A DNA stretch of 9,388 nucleotides from JBLYYQ01 sp048550035 (GTDB lineage Bacteria; Nitrospinota_A; UBA7883; JBLYYQ01): contig JBLYYQ010000155.1 in the NCBI GenBank assembly GCA_048550035.1, positions 1-9,388 of the forward strand, in the 5' to 3' direction. Position 1 is the stretch's first letter. Each line of letters begins with the position of its first letter. The position numbers and the translations under genes are program-made. Positions 1-5,484 of this stretch are shown here, piece after piece. The notes beneath the pieces are model-generated. The model had not been told where the DNA came from, ran no database searches, and worked only from the letters and a program-made list of their open reading frames with translations.

Positions 1-201
1 AGATGCTTCCAAGACAGATGACAATGTCTTGAACTTTTTCAACGCTAAGCGAGCAGCAGACTTACAATCGCGCCTTGGAGTTGCTAATGTTAAGAGTAGC
101 TCTACCACTTCATCATCTGTAAATTTTTCTAATCCATGATCTAAAAATTTCGTCTGCAGTCGCCTACGGTGACCTTCCTTGGACTCTTTTGGTTTCGTCA
201 C
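1..201 (-). CDS. radC: RadC family protein, N-terminal part (cut by window edge)
   Basis: The visible 67 residues match the N-terminus of the RadC (UPF0758) family. They contain GHRRRLQTKFLDHG, then a D-E-x-x-E-L-L-L-T-L run, then TPRRDCK and a closing FKTLSSVLEAS. In family members this helical, helix-hairpin-helix-like region precedes a JAB/MPN-type metalloprotease-like domain, which would lie beyond the left edge. RadC proteins are usually about 225 residues. They were named for a DNA repair phenotype that later work did not uphold, so the biochemical role is unsettled. The start is a GTG at 201-199 inside a GTGA overlap with the stop of the upstream prenyltransferase gene, and no separate Shine-Dalgarno sequence is visible. 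Translation is therefore probably coupled. It is the last gene of the minus-strand operon that can be seen here. Confidence 0.85.
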   Translation of the reverse strand, partial: MTKPKESKEGHRRRLQTKFLDHGLEKFTDDEVVELLLTLATPRRDCKSAARLALKKFKTLSSVLEAS

Positions 202-1064
202 AATAAATTCAAAAATGTTTTGTCCGCGATAACAAATAGCGCAAACAGTAAACTTATATAGCCATTAACGTTAAAGAAAGCCTTGTTGACCTGACTTAAA
301 TCTTCTTCGCTTACTAGTGAATGCTCGTACGATAATAATATCCCAATAAAAATCAGTCCTATCCAATAAAGAAATGACATCCCAACATATAATCCAAAGA
401 TAGCGAGGATTACAATCATCACCAGATGGCAAAGAGCAGCGAATCTTAACGCTGTTGTTATCCCTACCTTCTTAGGAAGTGAGTAAATATTATCTATCGA
501 CCGATCAAAATCACAATCTTGACATGCGTAGATTATATCTAGCCCTGCTAGCCAGAACAAAACTGCTACTGCTAAAATCATTGGGGCCAGCTCAATTGTC
601 CCTCGAACTACGATCCAGCCACCTAGTGGTGCTAAAGACAATGCTGCTCCTAAAAAAAAGTGACTATAGCTTGTAAATCGTTTGGTCAGAGAATAGAGAA
701 AAATTAAAAACAGGGCAACTGGTGCCAATGTGAATGCCAACTTCCCTACATGAAATGCAACAACAACAAATGCTGCAGAATTTACAACAATAAATCCACG
801 ATAGAAATTTTGATGCACAAACCCTCTGGCTAACGGACGATCTTTTGTTCTTGGGTTAAGCCTATCAAAGTTCATGTCGACTAGCCTATTAAATGCCATA
901 GCAGCAGAGCGAGCAAAAATCATAGCCATTAGTAGTAGTAGTAAGCTCCTTAGAGATGGTATCCCATCTGCGGCCACCACTGCACTTGCAATCGCAAATG
1001 GAAGGGCAAAAATCGTATGCTGAATCTTCACATCCTTAAGTATCATTCCGATTGATTGACTCAT
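198..1064 (-). CDS. UbiA-family prenyltransferase, MqnP-like (menaquinone synthesis)
   Basis: This 288-residue integral membrane protein transfers a polyprenyl chain to an aromatic ring during quinone synthesis. Two Asp-rich motifs that bind Mg-prenyl diphosphate are intact: NRLVDMNFD (residues 59-67) and QDCDFDRSID (182-191). Eight or nine hydrophobic helices fill the rest. YEHSLV (about 246) and VNKAFFNVNG (259-268) are, from memory of the family, typical of the 'UbiA_other'/MqnP subgroup seen in organisms using the futalosine route to menaquinone, rather than of true UbiA or MenA. The exact substrate cannot be fixed from sequence alone. The ATG overlaps the helicase stop by one base (TAATG) and the stop overlaps the radC start (GTGA), so all three are probably translated together. 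No other mqn or ubi gene lies in the window. The family call is firm; the MqnP assignment is moderate. Confidence 0.9.
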   Translation of the reverse strand: MSQSIGMILKDVKIQHTIFALPFAIASAVVAADGIPSLRSLLLLLMAMIFARSAAMAFNRLVDMNFDRLNPRTKDRPLARGFVHQNFYRGFIVVNSAAFVVVAFHVGKLAFTLAPVALFLIFLYSLTKRFTSYSHFFLGAALSLAPLGGWIVVRGTIELAPMILAVAVLFWLAGLDIIYACQDCDFDRSIDNIYSLPKKVGITTALRFAALCHLVMIVILAIFGLYVGMSFLYWIGLIFIGILLSYEHSLVSEEDLSQVNKAFFNVNGYISLLFALFVIADKTFLNLL

Positions 1065-3331
1065 TATTTTGCTTTCACAAGATTCGCATATTTTAAAATT
1101 AACTTCTTATCACCGTATGGCGGAAAATATACTACTACTTTTGCCTGATCGCCCACCCCTGAAATATCCATAATCTTGCCTGATTGAAATTTCGGATGAA
1201 TTACATAATCACCTCTATGCAATTGGTCGGCTTTCAAATTAGCGTTAAATGGTTTTTGCTTGCTATTAGTTACTTTAGGTTTAAGCTCTTGCTCCTCTTC
1301 AAAATAATCTGGTCTATTGTATGGTCTTATATATCTCTTATGCAGATTCCGCGACTCGAATTTAGTCTCAATACTATCTGGCATAACATTTTCTGAATCT
1401 ACTAGCTCAAGAGGTATATGAGAAATAAAGGCTGATTTACCTGTCGGGGTTGCTGATTTGCCAAACTTGAAACGGCTCCTAGCATACGATATCGAGAGTC
1501 GATTCTTAGCACGGGTCATCGCAACATACATCAAACGACGCTCCTCATCAATCTCGCGCTGACTGTTAGTCGCCATAATATGAGGGAAAATCCCATCCTC
1601 AACTCCTGTTAAAAATACATGCTCAAACTCTAACCCTTTACTTACATGTACTGTCATAAGTTTAATATGGTCATCAAATGATTGATCAAAATCGATCCCT
1701 GACAGAAGAGATGCCTGATCTAAGAAGCTTCCGATCAGAGAATTGCTCTCCTCCTCTAGGTCAATATTGTTGGCAAAATTATTAGCCTCATCAATCAACC
1801 CTCCTATGTTTTCAAGCTTTGAACTATGCTCCATACTATATTTTGTTCTGAGCCACTCTTCATATTGGACAATCCTCACTGTTTCTTCAATAATTGTAGA
1901 TGGATCTTTCCGGTTATCTTCTGTTAGTAAAATCAACTGTTCAAAGATCAGCCTTGCCTCACTTAACCTACTCTGTTCGCTAGTAGTGAACCAGTCATTA
2001 CCTCCTGATTTTAAGAGTACATCTAGCGATGTCATATTATTGGCGAGGGCATAAGACTCTATTTTGCCTTGTAGCACCTTCCCTATCCCACGTTGCGGAG
2101 AGTTGATTATTCGATAAAACGAAACTTCATCGTTATAATTAATAGCAACTTTTAGGTAAGCAACTATATCTTTGACTTCCATCCGATCATAAAACTTCAA
2201 GCCACCTAATAGCTGATATTTAAAACCTTCTGCACGTAAAATATGCTCTAGCGGACGAGATTGACTGTTGGTTCTATAAATAATCGCAATATCGCTTAGC
2301 TTGATTTTATCGTTTAGTAGTGCTTTTCTTATCTGAGAACTTACCCACCTAGCCTCAGCATATTCATCGTTGGCCTCATAAAGATCGACCTTCTCACCTA
2401 CCTCATTATCTGTAAATAGCTCTTTTGCCTTCCGCTCGCTATTGCATTTCACCACTTCATTCGCGGCTTGCAAAATGTTCTTACAACTACGATAGTTCTG
2501 AGCTAGCTTTATTATCTGAACCGATCTAAAATCTTTTTCAAAGTTGAGAATGTTATTTATATTTGCACCACGCCATCCATAGATAGACTGATCATCATCG
2601 CCAACTACACATATATTCTGCTCATCATTTAAAAATAGCTTCAAAATCATATATTGCACCGTATTAGTATCTTGAAACTCATCAACTAATATATGCTTAA
2701 AGAGTAGCTGATATGACTTTCGAATATCTGGCTGATCAGTTAGGAGATTATAGAGTTTAATTAATATTGAATCGAAGTCGACACTATTTAGTTCATTAAG
2801 TTTCGATTCATAACTTTCATATATCTCCCAATATTCCCGTTTCGGATCGTTATACCTAACATTATCTATATCTGGCATAACCATATTACTTTTATTTCTG
2901 GAGATAAAAGTCAGTATCTTCTTAGGGTCCAATAGATCACGATTACCATCTAACCGCTCTGCAATAATAGCCTTAAGCAATTTCATGCTGTCAGATTTAT
3001 CGCAAATTGAAAAGTTGGGCAACAATCCTGATTGTAAACTATTTGCCCTTAACAATCTTAGTGCCATTGAGTGGAAAGTAGATATCCAAAGTTTCTTACC
3101 TAACCCTCCGTCGCCTAAGAGCTGATTGACCCGTTCCCTTAATTCAGCAGCAGCTTTATTAGTAAATGTAAGCCCTAAAATCTCGCTAGCTGAGAGTCCG
3201 CTATCTAGAAGATACGCGATTCTATGAGCAATAGTTCTAGTCTTGCCAGAGCCTGCACCTGCTAAAATAAGAATAGGACCATTCTTGATCTTGACCGCTC
3301 TTTGTTGTGCTTCATTTAGATCATCTAACAT
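1064..3331 (-). CDS. pcrA: UvrD/PcrA-type superfamily 1A DNA helicase
   Basis: This 755-residue ATP-driven 3'-to-5' DNA helicase would act in nucleotide excision repair, replication restart and removal of RecA filaments. All SF1A motifs are present in order: Q motif (LNEAQQ, 5-10), Walker A GAGSGKT (25-31), Ia TFTNKAA (55-61), Walker B DEFQD (217-221), III GDDDQSIYGWRGA (244-256), IV QNYRS (278-282), V VHVSKGLEFEHVF (561-573) and VI EERRLMYVAMTRAK (about 596-609). The last 50 residues (GDYVIHPKFQSGKI and on to the end) resemble the C-terminal Tudor-like domain of PcrA/UvrD that binds RNA polymerase. That domain and the length separate it from Rep, which lacks such a tail. The name could be pcrA or uvrD; the two are orthologous. 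The gene starts 8 bases after the VKOR-DsbA stop with only a weak AAAGA-like ribosome site. Confidence 0.95.
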   Translation of the reverse strand: MLDDLNEAQQRAVKIKNGPILILAGAGSGKTRTIAHRIAYLLDSGLSASEILGLTFTNKAAAELRERVNQLLGDGGLGKKLWISTFHSMALRLLRANSLQSGLLPNFSICDKSDSMKLLKAIIAERLDGNRDLLDPKKILTFISRNKSNMVMPDIDNVRYNDPKREYWEIYESYESKLNELNSVDFDSILIKLYNLLTDQPDIRKSYQLLFKHILVDEFQDTNTVQYMILKLFLNDEQNICVVGDDDQSIYGWRGANINNILNFEKDFRSVQIIKLAQNYRSCKNILQAANEVVKCNSERKAKELFTDNEVGEKVDLYEANDEYAEARWVSSQIRKALLNDKIKLSDIAIIYRTNSQSRPLEHILRAEGFKYQLLGGLKFYDRMEVKDIVAYLKVAINYNDEVSFYRIINSPQRGIGKVLQGKIESYALANNMTSLDVLLKSGGNDWFTTSEQSRLSEARLIFEQLILLTEDNRKDPSTIIEETVRIVQYEEWLRTKYSMEHSSKLENIGGLIDEANNFANNIDLEEESNSLIGSFLDQASLLSGIDFDQSFDDHIKLMTVHVSKGLEFEHVFLTGVEDGIFPHIMATNSQREIDEERRLMYVAMTRAKNRLSISYARSRFKFGKSATPTGKSAFISHIPLELVDSENVMPDSIETKFESRNLHKRYIRPYNRPDYFEEEQELKPKVTNSKQKPFNANLKADQLHRGDYVIHPKFQSGKIMDISGVGDQAKVVVYFPPYGDKKLILKYANLVKAK

Positions 3332-3339
3332 CAGAATCT

Positions 3340-4347
3340 TTATTTTAGAAGGGCATTGATCTGCTCAAAATCTCCACTACCCTCTAGCCTCTTGATAGTA
3401 ACTCCATTTTTAGTTATAAATGTAACAGGAGTACTATAGATTTTTAATGATCTAGCACGTTTTAGATCTCCACTCATCTTCTCTTCAATCTCTTTTTTGA
3501 GATCTGAGGTAAACTCAAACGTTGCAAGCTTATCTTTTAAGTAATTATGCTGATCATGTTGGTGATCGAAGAGTGCTGTCCGCGCTTTTAGGTACTCATC
3601 TTTCCCTTGAGTCAGTAGGATACCATTAGCATACGATGCTGCAACTGCTGCCACTGATTCTGGCATCAATACACGGTCTCTAAAGAGGATAAGAATATCT
3701 TTCCGATTATTTATCAATTTAACTATTTCTGGTTCATGATACTTACAGTGACTACATCCAAAATCTGAAAAAATCTCCACCATATATTCTGAATTTAGAT
3801 CACCAAAATAACTTACAAACTCATCTGTTTTCATCTCGCTACCTGAGTGCATCTCAAGCTTTACAGGTAATGAAAATGAGAGTGCCGTAACTAATACGAT
3901 AGCAAGCAACGCAAAAATCTTGCCAGGTAATAAGAAAAGTTTATTATCGAGGCTATATTTTAACGATACAAAAAAGAGGACTGTTGTTAATCCAAACTGC
4001 ACCAAACAGACTGTACACCATATATTAACAACATCTGCCATCACCCATAAAAAGTATAGTTCAGCACCCATCATAACAGAGGTGACAATAGGCAACAGTA
4101 TCCGATGCAATGATAACGAGAGGATCACCAAAACATACGCTAGCATCCCCCACCACGCAACAGATAGATTAAATATCTTTGCAAATTTGGTTGCAGTTAT
4201 CTCAGAACAGCCACCTCCACCTACACCACAAATCTCTTTCAAATATGGCCAGTATGAACTTGCCTCTATAAACCCTGTAAGTACTATTCCAGCGATAGCT
4301 AAAACATAGACTGCAACTAACGAATACTCCTTATTATTCTTCATCAT
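3340..4347 (-). CDS. VKOR-DsbA fusion, disulfide-forming membrane protein
   Basis: This is a natural fusion of a vitamin K epoxide reductase-like membrane domain with a thioredoxin-fold DsbA-like domain. Residue numbers here count from the GTG at 4350. Residues 1-165 hold about five transmembrane helices, with the VKOR loop cysteines C41 and C48, the following SVAWWG (63-68), and the quinone-side C112-T-V-C115. Residues 185-336 are the thioredoxin part: FSDFGCSHC gives the active-site C199-S-H-C202, and STPV (306-309) holds the cis-proline. Electrons would run from folding extracytoplasmic proteins through CSHC to the VKOR cysteines and into quinone, so one chain does the work of DsbA plus DsbB. 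The frame begins GTG-ATG-ATG; I chose the first ATG (4347), though 4344 or the GTG at 4350 is possible. The start lies inside the end of the upstream PRC-barrel gene, which suggests coupling. Confidence 0.93.
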   Translation of the reverse strand: MMKNNKEYSLVAVYVLAIAGIVLTGFIEASSYWPYLKEICGVGGGGCSEITATKFAKIFNLSVAWWGMLAYVLVILSLSLHRILLPIVTSVMMGAELYFLWVMADVVNIWCTVCLVQFGLTTVLFFVSLKYSLDNKLFLLPGKIFALLAIVLVTALSFSLPVKLEMHSGSEMKTDEFVSYFGDLNSEYMVEIFSDFGCSHCKYHEPEIVKLINNRKDILILFRDRVLMPESVAAVAASYANGILLTQGKDEYLKARTALFDHQHDQHNYLKDKLATFEFTSDLKKEIEEKMSGDLKRARSLKIYSTPVTFITKNGVTIKRLEGSGDFEQINALLK

Positions 4348-4795
4348 CACTTTCTAACTCTAATTTATCAGGAACTTCTATTCCTGTTGTGTCCATAAAA
4401 TATTCTGAATCCTCACTAATAGGCTCATCAGAGAGTAACGTTTTCTCGCTCGGATGAAAGAACTGATCAATAGCCGCTAATTCAGATTCTGTAATATCGT
4501 GAATGTCAAGAGGATATGGTCCGTCTGATAGATGTTCTACTGACATTGCTAGTTCAAGCATATTATCTGCAATATTTGTGACAGCATCAATCGGTATCAG
4601 TCTCAACAGACCTGTCGCTCCTATAGTGCCACCAATCTCAACCTGTAAAAATTTTGCGCTACCCTCATTAGCATCTATTAAAATGTCATTAACAATCGAA
4701 ATCTCTAATCCTTCTTCATCCAAAAGTACAAGACCTAAGTAAAGATCTGCAATCCCTAAATCACCCTGAAACTCTTTTGCAGAAAAAAACTTCAT
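4334..4795 (-). CDS. small acidic PRC-barrel domain protein
   Basis: This cytoplasmic protein has 153 residues. The first 85 or so resemble a PRC-barrel: LGLVLLDEEG, then ISIVNDILID, then the hydrophobic strand AKFLQVEIGG and LLRLIPIDAV. That small beta-barrel is found in the H subunit of photosynthetic reaction centres and in the ribosome factor RimM, but no specific role can be assigned here. The rest is rich in Asp and Glu and ends in LESDDEE, with no signal peptide or membrane segment. The longest frame would begin at a TTG at 4822. I prefer ATG 4795 because an AGGAG (4802-4806) lies six bases upstream and because the TTG would lie only about seven bases after the predicted transcript start. 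It is the first gene of the operon and overlaps the VKOR-DsbA gene by 14 bases. The domain call is moderate; the function is unknown. Confidence 0.8.
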   Translation of the reverse strand: MKFFSAKEFQGDLGIADLYLGLVLLDEEGLEISIVNDILIDANEGSAKFLQVEIGGTIGATGLLRLIPIDAVTNIADNMLELAMSVEHLSDGPYPLDIHDITESELAAIDQFFHPSEKTLLSDEPISEDSEYFMDTTGIEVPDKLELESDDEE

Positions 4796-4835
4796 CAATC
4801 TCTCCTGATTGCTTCTGTTCAAATCATATCACTAA

Positions 4836-4864
4836 ATTATAGCAACCTGTTTGTTAAAGCAAAA
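4836..4864 (-). promoter_or_regulatory. extended -10 promoter of the five-gene minus-strand operon
   Basis: Read on the minus strand, TGCTATAAT occupies 4844-4836, which is a perfect TATAAT with the TGn extension. A weak -35 candidate (TTTTGC, 4864-4859) sits 17 bases upstream, as expected when an extended -10 carries the promoter. Transcription would begin near 4829, giving a leader of about 34 bases before the ATG at 4795. The flanking DNA (4860-4890) is A/T-rich on both strands and could act as an UP-like element. Confidence 0.65.
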
Positions 4865-4902
4865 AGAATTAAAAATAAAAAAGTTTTATAGAACCCAAAA
4901 CT

Positions 4903-4929
4903 TTGATATATTTGCTGTTCTATTATAAG
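4903..4929 (+). promoter_or_regulatory. possible promoter of tRNA-Leu
   Basis: TTGATA (4903-4908) and TATAAG (4924-4929) form a -35/-10 pair with a rather short 15-base spacer. Transcription would start near 4936, only a few bases before the mature tRNA end at 4940. This promoter is divergent from that of the minus-strand operon. The spacing makes the call tentative. Confidence 0.4.
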
Positions 4930-4939
4930 TGTGATTTAA

Positions 4940-5026
4940 GCCGGGATGGCGGAATTGGTAGACGCAGGGGACTTAAAATCCCCTAGTCGTAAGACTGTGT
5001 GGGTTCGATTCCCACTTCCGGCACCA
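4940..5026 (+). tRNA. tRNA-Leu (anticodon UAA), CCA encoded
   Basis: The sequence folds as a type II (long variable arm) tRNA. The acceptor strands GCCGGGA (4940-4946) and TTCCGGC (5016-5022) pair with one G-U. The anticodon stem GGGGA/TCCCC (4967-4971 and 4979-4983) encloses CTTAAAA, giving anticodon TAA at 4974-4976, which reads UUA and UUG leucine codons. The D-arm contains AATTGGTAGAC, the variable arm is about 15 bases (TAGTCGTAAGACTGT), and the T-arm carries GTGGGTTCGATTCCCAC. The discriminator is A5023, as expected for leucine, and CCA (5024-5026) is encoded in the DNA. No strong terminator follows directly; the nearest is at 5371. Confidence 0.97.
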
Positions 5027-5134
5027 TTTATTATAGTATGGCTACTCTCTTTTCAATAAATGATCATTACTGAGAATAGTAAATTTCAGATCTCAAAAAA
5101 GCAAATATAACTACTTAAAATATCATCAACTACT

Positions 5135-5148
5135 GTCTGAATAAACAG
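5135..5148. repeat. 14-bp direct repeat, copy 1, within a 16-bp palindrome
   Basis: GTCTGAATAAACAG here recurs exactly at 5449-5462. In this copy it extends to a perfect inverted repeat, GTCTG-AATAAA-CAGAC (5135-5150). A second ACTGTCT (5152-5158) lies exactly 20 bases after the first (5132-5138), which is about two helical turns. This layout is typical of a binding site for a dimeric regulator, but no known consensus was recognised. Confidence 0.6.
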
Positions 5149-5241
5149 ACGACTGTCTACTTATTTCTCAATAGACTCAAATTTGTCACTCAATTGACCT
5201 CTATTAGAATTCAGAAAAAAAGATAGGATCAAAAATAATCG

Positions 5242-5270
5242 TTGAAAATCAATGACTTTAACTATTTAGT
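5242..5270 (+). promoter_or_regulatory. weak candidate promoter for the small RNA region
   Basis: TTGAAA (5242-5247) and TTTAGT (5265-5270) are spaced by 17 bases and would start transcription near 5277. A competing -10-like sequence, TATAAA (5306-5311), has no good -35 but would start near 5318, just ahead of the structured part. Either would give a transcript of about 95-135 bases ending at the terminator at 5411. Both are tentative. Confidence 0.3.
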
Positions 5271-5317
5271 AGGTTTCTAAAGAGATATGGCACCGTTATT
5301 GCATATATAAATTAACA

Positions 5318-5411
5318 GTTATTTGTTAGGGTTACTCAACCCTCCTACCCCTCAAATGGGTAACCCTTTATTAAGAGCCGTTAGCAGCTAGCTGACGGCT
5401 CTTAAATTTTT
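5318..5411 (+). ncRNA. candidate small RNA with C/U-rich loop and own terminator
   Basis: Two hairpins stand back to back. The first pairs AGGGTTAC (5328-5335) with GTAACCCT (5360-5367) and exposes a 24-base loop holding CCCTCC, TACCCC and TC. The second is the strong terminator at 5371-5411. C/U-rich loops next to a terminator are known from regulatory RNAs such as Helicobacter RepG and the alphaproteobacterial CCUCCUCCC-loop RNAs, which base-pair to G-rich mRNA sites. An alternative fold makes two small hairpins (5329-5333 with 5338-5342, and 5346-5350 with 5358-5362). The RNA could be an independent small RNA, the 3' part of a long tRNA-Leu transcript, or an attenuator leader for the phosphofructokinase gene. 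The 5' end given is a guess. Confidence 0.45.
5371..5411 (+). terminator. strong intrinsic terminator
   Basis: TTAAGAGCCG (5371-5380) pairs perfectly with CGGCTCTTAA (5396-5405). The stem continues inward through TTAGC/GCTGA to about 15 pairs, closing a five-base loop (AGCTA). ATTTTT (5406-5411) follows. It points along the plus strand, lies about 345 bases after the tRNA and 74 bases before the phosphofructokinase start, and most likely ends the candidate small RNA. Confidence 0.9.
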
Positions 5412-5439
5412 ACCTATATTATTGAAAATACCTTATACT
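5410..5439 (+). promoter_or_regulatory. likely promoter of the phosphofructokinase operon
   Basis: TATACT (5434-5439) is a good -10 hexamer; the -35 is poor (TTACCT, 5410-5415, 18-base spacer). Transcription would start near 5446, giving a leader of about 39 bases. It lies just after the intrinsic terminator, as expected if the downstream genes have their own promoter. The poor -35 fits a promoter that needs an activator or is weak. Confidence 0.4.
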
Positions 5440-5448
5440 ACAAGATTG

Positions 5449-5462
5449 GTCTGAATAAACAG
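5449..5462. repeat. 14-bp direct repeat, copy 2, in the phosphofructokinase leader
   Basis: This is identical to 5135-5148 over GTCTGAATAAACAG. Only the core CTG/CAG stays palindromic here because the next bases are TTTGG. It lies just downstream of the predicted transcript start and 9 bases ahead of the ribosome site, a position where a bound repressor would block transcription or, as RNA, affect translation. Confidence 0.55.
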
Positions 5463-5484
5463 TTTGGCAACAAGGAAGATATTG

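Larger units (their letters stand above)
5027..5484. other. gene-free stretch between tRNA-Leu and the phosphofructokinase gene
   Basis: This is the only long non-coding stretch in the window. No reading frame here has both a ribosome site and a protein-like composition; the longest ATG frame near the tRNA (5039) ends after 11 codons. Its left part (5027-5300) is A/T-rich, with a short palindrome at 5135-5150 and some isolated -35-like hexamers. Its right part (about 5310-5484) holds two hairpins, an intrinsic terminator, a likely promoter and a ribosome site. Each supported element is listed separately. Confidence 0.7.

Noticed and set aside
3920..4309. Plus-strand open frame opposite the VKOR-DsbA gene
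   Set aside because: It is antisense to a well-supported gene, has no domain-like features and no ribosome site; the same holds for frames at 1184-1396, 1743-2054 and 4503-4742.
4796..4822. TTG at 4822 as start of the PRC-barrel gene
   Set aside because: It would sit only about seven bases from the predicted transcript start and has no ribosome site; ATG 4795 has AGGAG six bases upstream.
5067..5082. Short hairpin (TTACT/AGTAA) as terminator for tRNA-Leu
   Set aside because: The stem is only five A/T-rich pairs and no T-run follows.
5194..5229. TTGACC at 5194 as a -35 element
   Set aside because: No -10 hexamer lies at 16-18 bases; the nearest is 24 bases away.
5464..5484. TTG at 5464 as start of the phosphofructokinase gene
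   Set aside because: It adds seven residues not expected in the family, covers the AAGGA ribosome site itself, and the ATG at 5485 has proper spacing.
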